From: Chiridota heheva
Lineage: Eukaryota; Echinodermata; Holothuroidea; Apodida; Chiridotidae
Length of the DNA: 64,000 nt
Assembly (NCBI GenBank): GCA_020152595.1
Contig: JAIGNY010002217.1
Location: forward strand, 766,001-830,000
Direction of reading: 5' to 3'
Shown here: positions 52,935-63,184 of the stretch, piece after piece
Layout: the number at the start of each line of letters is the position of its first letter
Position numbering within the stretch: the first letter of the stretch is position 1
Position numbers and translations under genes: made by a program
The notes under the pieces: generated by a model
The model's input: the letters and a program-made list of their open reading frames with translations, nothing else
Told to the model about the DNA's origin: nothing
The model's database searches: none

Positions 52935-55900
52935 CTGCCGGAAAATCGACTCTACAGGCGTGCCAATTTCATAATATTTTTACAGAATTTGTCTTCCTCA
53001 TCACATCACCCTGAGATATATTTGTATTCTCTCGAACATTTCAACTTACCTTTCGTATATCGAAGCACAAAGAAACGGGTTATCTCCTTAAAAGACAAAA
53101 GAGATAATCATTTCGAAACCGTTGTTTTACAATGATATTCTTTGAACTCTTACCTTTATCACTAAGAGGGGTTATATTTGTTGTTAGCGTTTTTATCATA
53201 AGATGTACGGTACTTCCAAATGAAATGTTAAAGTTTCAGTTTGGCTAAATTTGCTCATATTAGGTACTACAAAGATTATTCGAAATAAAGAACAAAATCA
53301 TTAAACATCTCAATTGACTCTTTCTGAAGAGACAAGACTTGGAAAGGGTTGTGGAGATTCTCAGCATTTTGAGGTAGCAGACATGGTTAACCAACCAATC
53401 AGCTACGGTTGCTGTAGTTAATGTGGTACGCATCAGCCATGTTTACGTGTATGACATTCACTCGCATAATACGCACGTATATAACCTACATGTGTGCCGT
53501 ATTTTCCATCTCTCGACAAGGGTGGATGCATTGAAATGAAAGATATTTAAAATTGCGAGTGTGACAAGTTATACATCCTATTCTTATCGGAGAAACTCAG
53601 GCTACCGTTTGATATAGTTTGTAATTTAATCACATTTTGGGGAGTATTCAATAATAATATTAAACGATGTGCACGATACGCTCTGGGATTATACTAATCA
53701 GTGGCACCTACCGTTGATTGTGGTTGCCTCAGCCACAGCTTGATATATCACGGAGTCTGTCTGTGTTGCTGGGTTTTGGAGGTTACCAGCGTCGATGAGA
53801 GACGTGGATGCGCCCTTTGTATATATGTTCCTGAAAGAATTTAATGTATTTCAAACCAAAACCAGTGAAATCAAACCGGAAAATCTGTATTATTAAATAA
53901 TCTAATCAATCTTGATATAAGCACGATGATTTATCAGATGAATTTTAACAATAGGTTTAACGGTCATTTAATCTTCATTACTCGATGCAAAATAAAGATG
54001 AAAAAGACAAGTAAAAGACGCATGGAGCTAGCAAAAAGTTTCATTTAACACTATAAATTTATTTTTTAAAGTTAAATTGTTCATAAAGACAGGTAATACA
54101 TTTTTAATGGTGGGACGAAATCAACATGTCAAGATGTGTCTAAGTATATATTCCAAAACACTATATTAACTCACCTTTCATATTCTAGGTTGAGAACCCT
54201 TTCAGTTGTTTCCCCTTCTTAAGAATGAAAAAGAAATTGCAGTACATGTTATAGGAGATTGCATAGACGTACATTGTATTTGACTTGTATGTCACTCTCT
54301 TTACTAACAAAACATTTCTTCTTGCAGGTTAATCACCATTATTGTTTAACCAAATGCCATATACAGTACAGTGCACTGAGAAGTCTTTTTAATGGTAATA
54401 GGGATACGGTCTGCGAAAATATAAGCGTCAAGAATCCCAATTCGTAGACTTTTGTTTAATATATAAACCCTTTTCCAGCTGAGAAAACATACAACTTCAC
54501 GAATCTTCTTTCTTGCTACTTTCATTAACTACTTAAATCTGTTTCAGGGCTATGAATGCCCTTCACAGGTCCGTCGCATGTTAACTCACCAGCAATGCTA
54601 GTACTAATCTAGCTTATGAATGGACTGGAGCAAGTACACTGGTAGAATAAGGTGTATTTTTCAAAACCGCTGTGAACCGCCTTTCTCGGGGTCGAACACA
54701 GTTACTGATTCGTATGCGAACATATAACTAACAATGTACTTGTACATAGCTGCATATATTATTGCAATGTCCTCCTTGCATGGGTGCCAGGTGTTACAGT
54801 GAAAACGTTGCAGCGTATTCAGAATTATGCTGCAAGGCTCGTCACAAGAAGCAACCGTTTCACTCCATCACTTTATCTACTGCAAAATCTTCATTGGTTA
54901 CCTATCTCATATAGAACTAAATTCAAAATTGTAATCCTCATTTTTTAATCCCTTTACAACATGGCCCCGTTATATCTGACCGAAATGTTTCATTATAAAC
55001 AAACCAGTTACTGCCTTCGCTCTCAAAATCAACTCATCCTTTATGTTCCAAAAAGTAAACTTATATATGGCGATCGTTCCCTGCAAATATTTGGCCCAAA
55101 ACTTTGGAATGACTTACCTCTTCCAATCAAATCTGCTTAATCCCTTAAACAATTCCACACCTTGCTTAAAATTCACTTATTTAATTGTGTTTTCAAGTCC
55201 TCTTCATATTTTTCTTGTTCTTTGTTTTCTTTATATTTTATGCTTATCTTATTTACACATTTGTATTTATTTTCTTATATGCATATTTTGTAAGGCGCAT
55301 TAGAATAAGTTATTTAGATAATGCGCCATATAAGTGTAATAAACTTAAACTTAAAACAAATATTAAAGCTAGTAAAAATATGGTTTAACAATCAAATGAA
55401 ATCGTTAGTTATAAATTGAATGTAGCAGTAAACAACATGCGACACACATTATTATTATTCAATTTTACCTTTTGATGTTTCTTCTGGCATTGTATGGTAG
55501 TACATTGCATCTTTCTGTAAAGTGCATGAACCATCCAATGGGTTAACTGAGGTTGTGCTTGTCATTTTCCTTTAAGAAAAAAGGAAAAAATAACTAGCAC
55601 CTATGCACGAAATGAAAATATTTGTAACATTCAAGAATGTATGAATAATGCAAGAACTTACAAATTATAGATTTTAGATTAAAATATATTTGAATTATAA
55701 GGCATTCATTACTGCATTATTTTTGTTCTGAGGTTATCATACAAAAAATGTTGAGGAAGTCCAGAAAAAAAGAGTCAAGAGTAAGAGCCACGGCATTCAT
55801 ACAAATTGTATTTCTTGAGTAAGCAATGATTATATCAATCACACACCCCAATGCTCACAAAGAACTTATCATTGCTGATCTGGAGAGTTGTCAGTTCAAA

Positions 55901-57249
55901 GTAAAATACAACTTCACGTTTGTAAAGATTTCTCTTAGCTATTCATTTTTTACTAATAATTAGAATCATAGTTATTCTTATAGTTAATCTGTTCCATTAT
56001 AAACAGGAAATAGATGTAGTTTGTGTGTTGAAAAGTTGAAGATACACTGATGGTGTATTACATTTATCGTCTATTCTTTGTTGCATTGGACAGGATAAAC
56101 AACAATCCTTATACTGTCGTAAGATCATACTGTTGTCAGATCATAATGAAATGCAGTTGCGAGAGTATAAAGACGTACCTTTGGTAAGCTTGGTTCACAC
56201 ATATCCGGAGCGAGTTATGCACTTCAAAAAGAAGATAAAAGATTAAGAGGCTTCTCTTGGCTCAATTATTTGGTAGACAATATTACATCCTAAACTTAAG
56301 ACGTTTGCATGCACTTGTAACACTGAACCTAATTAAGCAAAACTGGCGTGTAATTGTTACGCAAAGTGGACCAGATAGTCTTGTAGGTGACATGCAAATG
56401 AATTGAAACAGTCGATACGATATCTATACTTTTCCTCTTGTTGAAAAATGAAGATTCTTACCAGGATTGATTTCTTTCTCTTTAGTACAGATTGTTGAAA
56501 AACACCACACAGAGAACATGACAAAGGAGATCAAGATTATCACTGACAGTGGTAATATCAATACAATCACAAGTAGACCTTCAGAATAACAATGAGAAAA
56601 TCTGGAGTCAGAAATGTGCATTTATACTTTCATTTCAAACAAAATTAAAATTCTGCCCAAAATCTTTTTGATTCGTAATGCCGTAATTAACAAACATATG
56701 CCACATCAATGCATCAACATGAGCTGCCAAAGCTTTCCCCCTCACTTGATGCTAGTCATCTGCTGCTAAAGCTTTGCCCCTCACTTGATGGTCATCTGGT
56801 TACAAGGTTACAATGAATAATCGTACATGTTTATCAATATCGTGTTGATCTTACAGCAATGAGAAAGTAAAGGTCCTGTAAATATTCCTCCGCAATTCAA
56901 AAAGCTTTGGTGCGTAAAAGAAAAGTAACTTTTAAAATGCTTGAGCTAAATTCAGTAATTGGTTATTACTCTTCATGTCAAGGTTCTTATTTGTTACAAA
57001 AAATGTAGGCTTACATTGAATACTACTGAATATCAACACTGATATCTGTTTTTAAAAAGAGAAGAAAGCGGTATTCAAGTTTCTTTGGATAAGATTTTGA
57101 AAAGGCCATATAATGTTAAACAGATAATGTACAGGCGTGAAAAAATATGAAAATGAAGTTATAATGACTTGCTAAATTCTTAAGAATTGTTTTCACCTTG
57201 GCAGGGTCAAAATGGCATTTATCGAAATGGTACTTACCAAGGTCATGTT
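52894..57249 (-). CDS. Unit C: 3' half of an ITIM-bearing Ig-type receptor gene
   Basis: Seven exons in order: 57238-57249, 56462-56578 (transmembrane), 56179-56221, 55469-55569, 54175-54214, 53712-53830, 52894-52934 (stop). Every junction has AG and GT signals, and the phases chain without conflict (1,1,2,1,2,1), giving 153 residues from the membrane helix to the C-terminus. The tail of about 120 residues has two motifs fitting the ITIM consensus S/I/V/L-x-Y-x-x-I/V/L (VIYQAV at 53734-53751, SLYTDI at 52912-52929), a YHTM motif of PI3-kinase type, and LEYERN. By family knowledge, phosphorylated ITIMs recruit SHP-type phosphatases, so an inhibitory receptor is inferred. The ectodomain lies upstream of 57249 and was not found before the window end, so 'Ig-type' rests on phases and neighbours, not on a seen Ig domain. 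Confidence 0.75.
53712..53830 (-). CDS. Unit C exon: tail with first ITIM
   Basis: Acceptor AAATTCTTTCAG, phase 2 in, phase 1 out at AACG|GTAGGT. Reads NIYTKGASTSLIDAGN, then TQTDSVIYQAVAEATTIN. VIYQAV is an ITIM-type motif. Confidence 0.8.
54175..54214 (-). CDS. Unit C exon: short tail exon
   Basis: Forty nt, phase 1 in, phase 2 out at GAAAG|GTGAGT. Reads GETTERVLNLEYER. Tandem acceptors AAG/AAG allow one extra codon (NAGNAG-like choice). The tyrosine context is LEYERN. Confidence 0.7.
54545..54700 (-). mobile_element. SINE fragment in unit C intron
   Basis: The reverse complement shares the AATGAACGGACCTG-type middle, 'GTTAACATGCGACGGACC' and the decayed head 'GTTCGACCCCGAGAAAGG' with the SINE family. 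Confidence 0.6.
54750..55345 (+). pseudogene. L2-like LINE 3' fragment
   Basis: The plus-strand reading, with stops, includes TLQRIQNYAARLVTRSNR, LLQNLHWLPISYRTKFKI, YNMAPLYLTEMF and FGPKLWNDLPLPIKS. The 3' tail has a GCGCATTA...AATGCGCCATATAAG hairpin, like the other two LINE tails here. It is inserted antisense in the unit C intron between 55469 and 54214. Confidence 0.85.
55469..55569 (-). CDS. Unit C exon: tail with YxxM
   Basis: Phase 2 in (TTTTTTCTTAAAG), phase 1 out at AAAAG|GTAAAA. Reads KMTSTTSVNPLDGSCTLQK, then DAMYYHTMPEETSK. YHTM fits the p85 SH2 consensus YxxM. Confidence 0.8.
56179..56221 (-). CDS. Unit C exon: juxtamembrane tail
   Basis: Forty-three nt, phase 1 in (TTCTTTTTGAAG), phase 2 out at CAAAG|GTACGT. 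Reads VHNSLRICVNQAYQ. Confidence 0.7.
56462..56578 (-). CDS. Unit C transmembrane exon
   Basis: 117 nt, phase 1-1, between TTGTTATTCTGAAG and CCTG|GTAAGA. Reads GLLVIVLILPLSVIILISF, then VMFSVWCFSTICTKEKEINP: a membrane helix of about 30 apolar residues with a proline, then a charged stop-transfer segment. Confidence 0.85.
56700..56805. repeat. Short direct duplication
   Basis: Two copies of a segment of about 37 bp containing AAAGCTTT then CCCCTCACTTGATG, in the unit C intron upstream of the transmembrane exon. Confidence 0.7.
57238..57249 (-). CDS. Unit C 12-nt microexon
   Basis: A strong acceptor (TTTCATCTTTCAG) and a strong donor (GTAAGTACC) enclose AACATGACCTTG. Phase 1-1, adding HDL plus a junction residue just before the membrane helix, the usual place for small stalk exons. 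Confidence 0.6.
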
Positions 57250-57259
57250 CTGAAAGATG

Positions 57260-59690
57260 AAATAAGATGTCATATTTAATTCCTATATATAATCACAATT
57301 TGCTATATCGAATGACTTAACAGATCTTCTTTTTTGGATAAATATTCAGAATGATATGAATAACATAAGTCTAGAAAACGATTGCCTTATAGCACAAACA
57401 AATTAGGCGGGCTTCGGAGAAACTGAGCAGTTTATTGTTGACTTCTGTTGACGCCGAAAATTGTCTGTTATGTTTGTCAGTAAGAAATGTATCGATGATT
57501 TATTTGATGCCTGCAAAACGAATTTCTCAGAAAAATTAAAAACAGTAAGTGTATGTGAATGGGGAGGGCGGGACTGAAATAAGTTTTATTCTCAACCTTT
57601 TACAACCACAGGTCCTCTAATTCCTATCTGTTTAGAGTTTTTTTCAAAAAGGAGGAGAAAAATACAATCTGAAAACCAAGTGCACTATTTCCTGAGGATA
57701 ATAATTTAAAAATCTAAATTCAATTGATATTGATTTCAGGTGGAATGAGATTTTACAATCAACTGCTTATAAATATTCATACTGATTCTATTTTGCAATA
57801 CCGATATTTCCTTCTAATTGTAATCAAAAGGAGGTAAACAAAGAGGTATCTGTAGTAATGTTTTGACTCCCCACCTTTTACCATATCTGTAACATTGCAC
57901 CATTTTAGTTCTTTTAAGTTTCTCTAGCATATATGATTAACTGCTAAAGTTTTATATGATATATTGAATGATGATTATTAATTGCTTAATGAGAAATTAA
58001 ACAACCTCAATTCAAGTCGTTACGCACAAAGCTTTTCTTCACAATACCCTTTTAGAAAGACAATTTCATCTCGCTACACATAAGTTGTAAAGGTGACATG
58101 TAAGCAACTTTCACTTTTCTATCGGAAAAAGCAAGCCGTATATCAACTGCTTTTAATTAGTCTGAAGAGAATGAGGTTTTAAAAGAATTATTCTTTCGAC
58201 AAACAAAGGTGCTCAAGAGCACTGAAATTTGCATCGAGTTGTTCCCTTTGTTTTTAGGTTTTGTCGAAAGTGTAACTGTAAGGCTATATGTAAGTAGCTG
58301 CTCGTGTTTCGAAACCAAACGAATTTTATAATCGATATAAATGCTGACGTGTAGCATTCTAAAGACGAGAAACAGAAAGAAACCTTCCCATATTCAAGTG
58401 AAGATTCTGTTATCAGACGTTACCGCTGCAATATGCTTTTGAAGGGATCCGTTAAGCAAAGCTGTACATTATTCAAACTATGTATAACATATGTTTATGT
58501 TCTTGTCACACGGTCATTGCTTGATTTATTTCAGCCGTTTGTCTTCTCTGTAATTGGCACTTATTTTTAGTTTAAATGCCAATAGAAACACTCAGCCTCT
58601 GTGCATTTGTGCACTAGATTTAGAATTAAGTGATTTACATAAAACATTGTTCATACAGTATTCAGGTATTAAGAATTTCTGATTGGATTCTACTAACAAT
58701 CTTGAATACTTTTCAAAGAAACCCTTTTTCATTTTTGCGTGCCTAGATCATCATTACTTTATAACAAACTTCAACATTTCAATAAGAAAAATGAATCATT
58801 CTTACAATCTGAAATTTTTCTGTGTCCCCATTTTAGCTCTATATTTCTATCATAACAGCTTACTATAACCAAGCTCTATATTTCTACGTTACTACAATCC
58901 CCGACAAAAGTAAACGAACAAAGCATATTGCATTAATAATAGTGACATATTTGCAGCTGCCATTGTAAAATGAAGAGGGAGGGGTAAGTGTGGCATGCGC
59001 TTGTAAATATATGTGAATGAGACGTGAATTGAGTAAGACGTGAAACTCTAGTGTTTTGTTTCATTCATTTCGTCTGGTATGTTGTGATCTGGTCATTCCG
59101 TCTTACATAATCATTAACCGTCACAAAGCTTACAATCCTCATTAGCTAACAATATTAAGTGTATTCGCTTTTTAAGAGGCTTTAAATCCCATTTTAGTGA
59201 TAATCTCCTTTATAAATATCAGTAATTATTCAGATATTCTCATTTTGTAAACTACACAATATCACATGACTGCATGGGGTATAACCCAAAGTGTAGTGTA
59301 TGTCAATTATATTCTTATTAATATTTTATATTAATGTTATTTTAAATGTTTTTTTGTTTTTTTACTGGAACATGTTTTTTAGCTTTTGGGGAGCTCCTTG
59401 TCTGCGTGTACCATATCCCAAGTCATTCACTGTAAGATATTTCCTGTACCAACAAAGGCGAGTAGGGACTTGGTGTTGAGAAGCTCTTTTGCCACTTAAC
59501 CACACTTAAAGTATAAGAAGTGTATATTCCATAGATGAAAAGACTAACAAATGTTGAAAGTTATATCATATATAACTCTTCATTCGATATTAAGCCTCTT
59601 GAGATATTACTATGTTAATCTTTAAGAGATTTTAATATAATCTGTGATCACAGCATTACTGAAATCGCAAAGTCACACATGAATCAGTTA
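57260..59690. other. Upstream of unit C microexon, no exon recognised
   Basis: Either an intron or intergenic. No Ig signature was found on the minus strand, and the open frames present have no domain features. Confidence 0.4.
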
Positions 59691-59694
59691 AGTT

Positions 59695-59997
59695 AAACCC
59701 ATCCGGGCCATTAGACCTATAGGGACGGTGCTTACCCCCCCCCTCCCATCCCTTCCCCCTCCGTTTTCATTGCTCAAGCATGTGAGAGCATATGTACTCC
59801 CCTGTAATGATAAACTCCATCACAAGTTTACTCACCAGCAATATGTACTGGTACTCATTTGCACAGCCTGGATGGAGATGAGGCAAGTGGGATAAAGTGC
59901 CTTGCCCAAAACTCAACAAAATTGCTCGGATGGGAATCGAACCTTGTACTGATTTTTCCGAACATACATCCCAAATCACTGAGCCACTGCATTCCAT
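59695..59997 (-). mobile_element. SINE, minus orientation
   Basis: The reverse complement has a tRNA-like head (CAGTGGCTCAGTGATTTGG; GGTTCGATTCCCATCCGAG), then TTGGGCAAGGCACTTTATCC and AAATGAGTACCAGTACAT, and a tail 'CCTATAGGTCTAATGGCCC'. The B box is the best preserved of the family. A C-run interrupts the tail. Confidence 0.8.
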
Positions 59998-60354
59998 ACA
60001 TAAATCAGAAAGCTATGTAATTTTTTTAACTTTTGAAATGACAAATCTTTAGATGATTTAGATGAAATGCAACTTTTATTCAATATTGAGATTATTTTTT
60101 TGAGTTTTCGTATATTCCAACAATATCGTCGCAAAAGTGAATCATTGTAGATGAGACATGCTCATCTTCAACACTACCAATTACCTTTCGGACAACACTG
60201 AAAATGTCGCTATGCAACACACTGTATCTGTACAGTACGAACTACGAGTCACGTCGAACACACGCTGCAGAAAGTATGTCTCTTCTTTACATCCGGGTCA
60301 TTTGGGATTCCTTTAATGTTTTACAAGTGCATGCAAGTTTTGCTTCTTACGTCA

Positions 60355-60603
60355 CATGCTTATGCCGTTAGATAGTGTGCACCTACTTATGTTGTTAAAA
60401 TGTCATATTCAATTAATTTCATTAATTTTGAAATTAGCATGCTTATGCCGTTAGATAGTGTGCACATACTTATGTTGTTAAAATGTCATATTTAATCAAT
60501 TTCATTAATTTTGAAATTAGCATGCTTATGCCGTTAGATAGTGTGCACATACTTATGTTGTTCAAATGTCATATTGAATCAATTTTACTAATTTTAGAAT
60601 TAA
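60355..60603. repeat. Tandem repeat, 83-bp unit, three copies
   Basis: CATGCTTATGCCGTTAGATA starts units at 60355, 60438 and 60521. Copies are nearly identical, with diverged 3' ends. Confidence 0.95.
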
Positions 60604-60980
60604 ATAATATATATCTTGACTCCACCCATAATCTGTAAATTTCTATTAGATTAATCTCTTTTATACCGTTGTGAATTACTACCATTTCACAAACCTAAGT
60701 TTCTTTGTTTATTGTCTGTAATAGCATTATTGTTCTCCCAAACAACGACTAGAGTGAGTTGTATTTGAAGTGCATTCCTTCTCAATGATGAACAATTGTA
60801 ATAGTTTCCAAGGATAGGTTGGTCATCATTAGTGACTTTGTATAATTATCTAAGAGCATAAAAGAAACAAATACTTTGGTTTAGTGGTCATATCATGACA
60901 TTGTCAAGTTAGATGCCCCTGCTTCAAGTCCTTGCCGGCCCTCATCCATCAGTTCTTTACATGTGGATTAGAAAGGCTTG
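60604..60980. other. Intergenic with a tRNA-like segment
   Basis: A segment at about 60877-60940 (TTGGTTTAGTGGTCATATC and TGCTTCAAGTCCTTGCC) resembles tRNA A and B boxes but does not fold convincingly, so it is probably another decayed SINE head. Confidence 0.35.
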
Positions 60981-60984
60981 ATAC

Positions 60985-62095
60985 AATGTTGTGTGATGTC
61001 GCCACTGTCATTTTCATTATTTGTAAACGATCTTGACGAGTATTTCCGCTATTTAAAGTACAAAGGTGTAAGAGTTGGCAATAGGAAGTTGTTCTGTCTA
61101 TAACATGCAGATGATTTAGTTTTATTCTCCAAAAGTGCGTATGTTTTACAAAAACTTCTTGATGGAATGTCGGAATATTGTAAGATTAGCTGCCTTGAGA
61201 TTAATGAGGGTAAATCTAAAGCTGTTGTATTTAGGAACGGTGGCTACCTGCCTCGTTACGTAAGTTTTCATGTTAAAAATAAACCACTTGAAATTGTTCA
61301 TTCACTTAAGTTCCTTGGTGTATTTGTTTTAAAAAAGGTGCGTGGGCTTCTGCAAAATAGACGTTCGCTGAACAAGCAACCAAAGCAGTCTTTGTCCTAA
61401 GACAATCCATTTTCTTTAGTGTTCTCCCCCACATCTAAAATTATACACCTTTGACATTAAACTTTTGCCCATATTATTGTACACTTTTGAAATTTGGGGA
61501 TCGCTTAGTGTAAAGGAGATTGACTTGTTTAATTTAAATTTTGTAAATATTTGTTGGGATTACCCCGTAGTTCAGCTATCGCACCTGCAATAGGTGAATT
61601 AGGGAGTTCCTTTTTATCTTCTTTTGTTATGCACAAGAAAATTAAGTATTGGTTAAGGATTCTGGAGCATGAGAATCATAGATTTACCTCTATTTGTTAT
61701 AAACTCATGTTAAGTATGGCTAGTAATGATATACCATGCTGGGCTACAGATATCAAATATATACTTTTACCTACAGGTTTTGGGAAGTCTGGTTAAGTCA
61801 AGGTGTTAATAATGATTTTCTCGTTTTAGCAAGTTTCCTGCAAAGAATTATTGATATAAACAACTAGACTTGGAAAACAAAAATTACTTCTATAAATAGT
61901 CTTGGCTTATATAATGAAATCAAAACCCATAATAAATTTGAATTTCACATTACGCACATCCAGTCCAACAGATTACAGTCATTTTGTAACATGCACAAAC
62001 TCGAAGTTGAGTTTCATTTTTTGCTCGAATGCCCATGCTTTTGTGAAATAAGATCATTGTATATTTCAAAGTATTTTTAAATTAATCCATCACTT
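60985..62095 (+). pseudogene. Decayed non-LTR reverse-transcriptase remnant, second type
   Basis: Plus-strand fragments in order, with stops and shifts: a FVNDLDEYFRYLKYKG-like segment, HADDLVLFSKSAYVLQKLL (catalytic Asp pair), YCKISCLEINEGKSKAVVF, SLKFLGVFV, a LPILLYTFEIWG-like segment, KYLLGLPRSSAIAPAIGELG and EVEFHFLLECPCFCEIRSLY. This C-terminal pattern differs from the L2-like elements and indicates another clade. Confidence 0.8.
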
Positions 62096-62350
62096 CAGCG
62101 ATTTCATTTTATGTTACGCACAAAATAAAATCCCTTGTATCTAATATATGTCATTTTTAGAACGCTTGGGTATTTCTGAGAGAAATTGATTTTTACTTTT
62201 TAATTTATGATGGATAAAAAATCTCATCTTTTCTTCTACGGTCGACTAGTAAAATATAATTGGAATCATATGAATATAATTGTTACCTTTTTTTAGGATA
62301 AGGAGCCATAAAATATGCTGGCTTGAAATTCAAATAGGGTCTCACTGGGG
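62096..62350. other. Intergenic, nothing recognised
   Basis: AT-rich sequence between two LINE remnants. Confidence 0.4.
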
Positions 62351-62354
62351 GCTT

Positions 62355-63175
62355 TATAACTGATAATAATGATAATACATACATTTATATAGCGCTAATT
62401 TTGTAAGAACATTCAAAAGCGCTTTACATACAAGGAAATTACGATACGAAAACAAAAATAAGAAAACAGAAATGACAACATAAATAGAAATACAATGGAT
62501 CAAGCTGCACATTACTAGATTAATGTTTTTTTAAACAAAACAGTTTTAAGCTTAGTTTTGAAGAAGGTCAAGGATACATTATTAATACATTCGACTTCAG
62601 TTGTGAGTGAATTCCACAACCAAGGACCTTTATAAGCAAAGGACCTTTATAAGCAAAGGCCCTTTCGCCAAGAGTTTTATGCTTAATACGGGGAACAAAT
62701 AGGGACTTGAAACGAAAGTCATAGCGGGATGGTTTTTCAACTACCATTTCACATAAATATTTTGGAGCAAGGCCCAAATGCACTTGAAAACTTGTAAAAT
62801 AATTTTATAATCAATTCTTTGTTTGACTGGTAACCAGTGAAGGGATTTCAAAACAGCATTAATGTGAGAAAATTTTGGTAAGTCTGAAAATCAACCGAGC
62901 GGCACCATTAAGTATTCTTTGAATTCTGTAAAGTTGATAATCAGCTAGTCCAACAAGAAGTGAATTACAATAATTAATGTGAATTATAACAAAAACATTA
63001 ATAAGGATTTTCATGGAATCTACATCAAGATATTTGACAATCTGACGAATGTTATAAAGACCGTGATAAGCTTTGGAACAAACTTTCCTAATATGAATAT
63101 TCATAGACATGTGATTGTCCAAATAAACACCCAAATATTTTACACTAACAGATGGTTTAACAAAATTAAATTAAC
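62355..63175 (-). pseudogene. L2/CR1-like LINE 3' fragment
   Basis: The minus-strand reading includes LGVYLDNHMSMNIHIRKV (63134 downward), INYCNSLLVGLADYQLYRIQ, GLAPKYLCEMV and RAFAYKGPLL, broken by shifts. A tail with AAAGCGCTTTTGAATG and AGCGCTATATAAATG leads into a (TTATCA)n-like end. It is truncated upstream by the minisatellite at 63185. Confidence 0.85.
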
Positions 63176-63184
63176 AAATCGTGA

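Noticed and set aside
59767..59997. 76-codon minus-strand frame
   Set aside because: It lies wholly within a SINE.
60877..60940. Possible tRNA gene
   Set aside because: A- and B-box-like words are present but the sequence does not give a cloverleaf with paired acceptor stems. A decayed SINE head is more likely.
57260..63000. Ectodomain exons of unit C on the minus strand
   Set aside because: I looked for a TAYTAYTGY-type F strand and core Trp patterns with splice signals and found none convincing.
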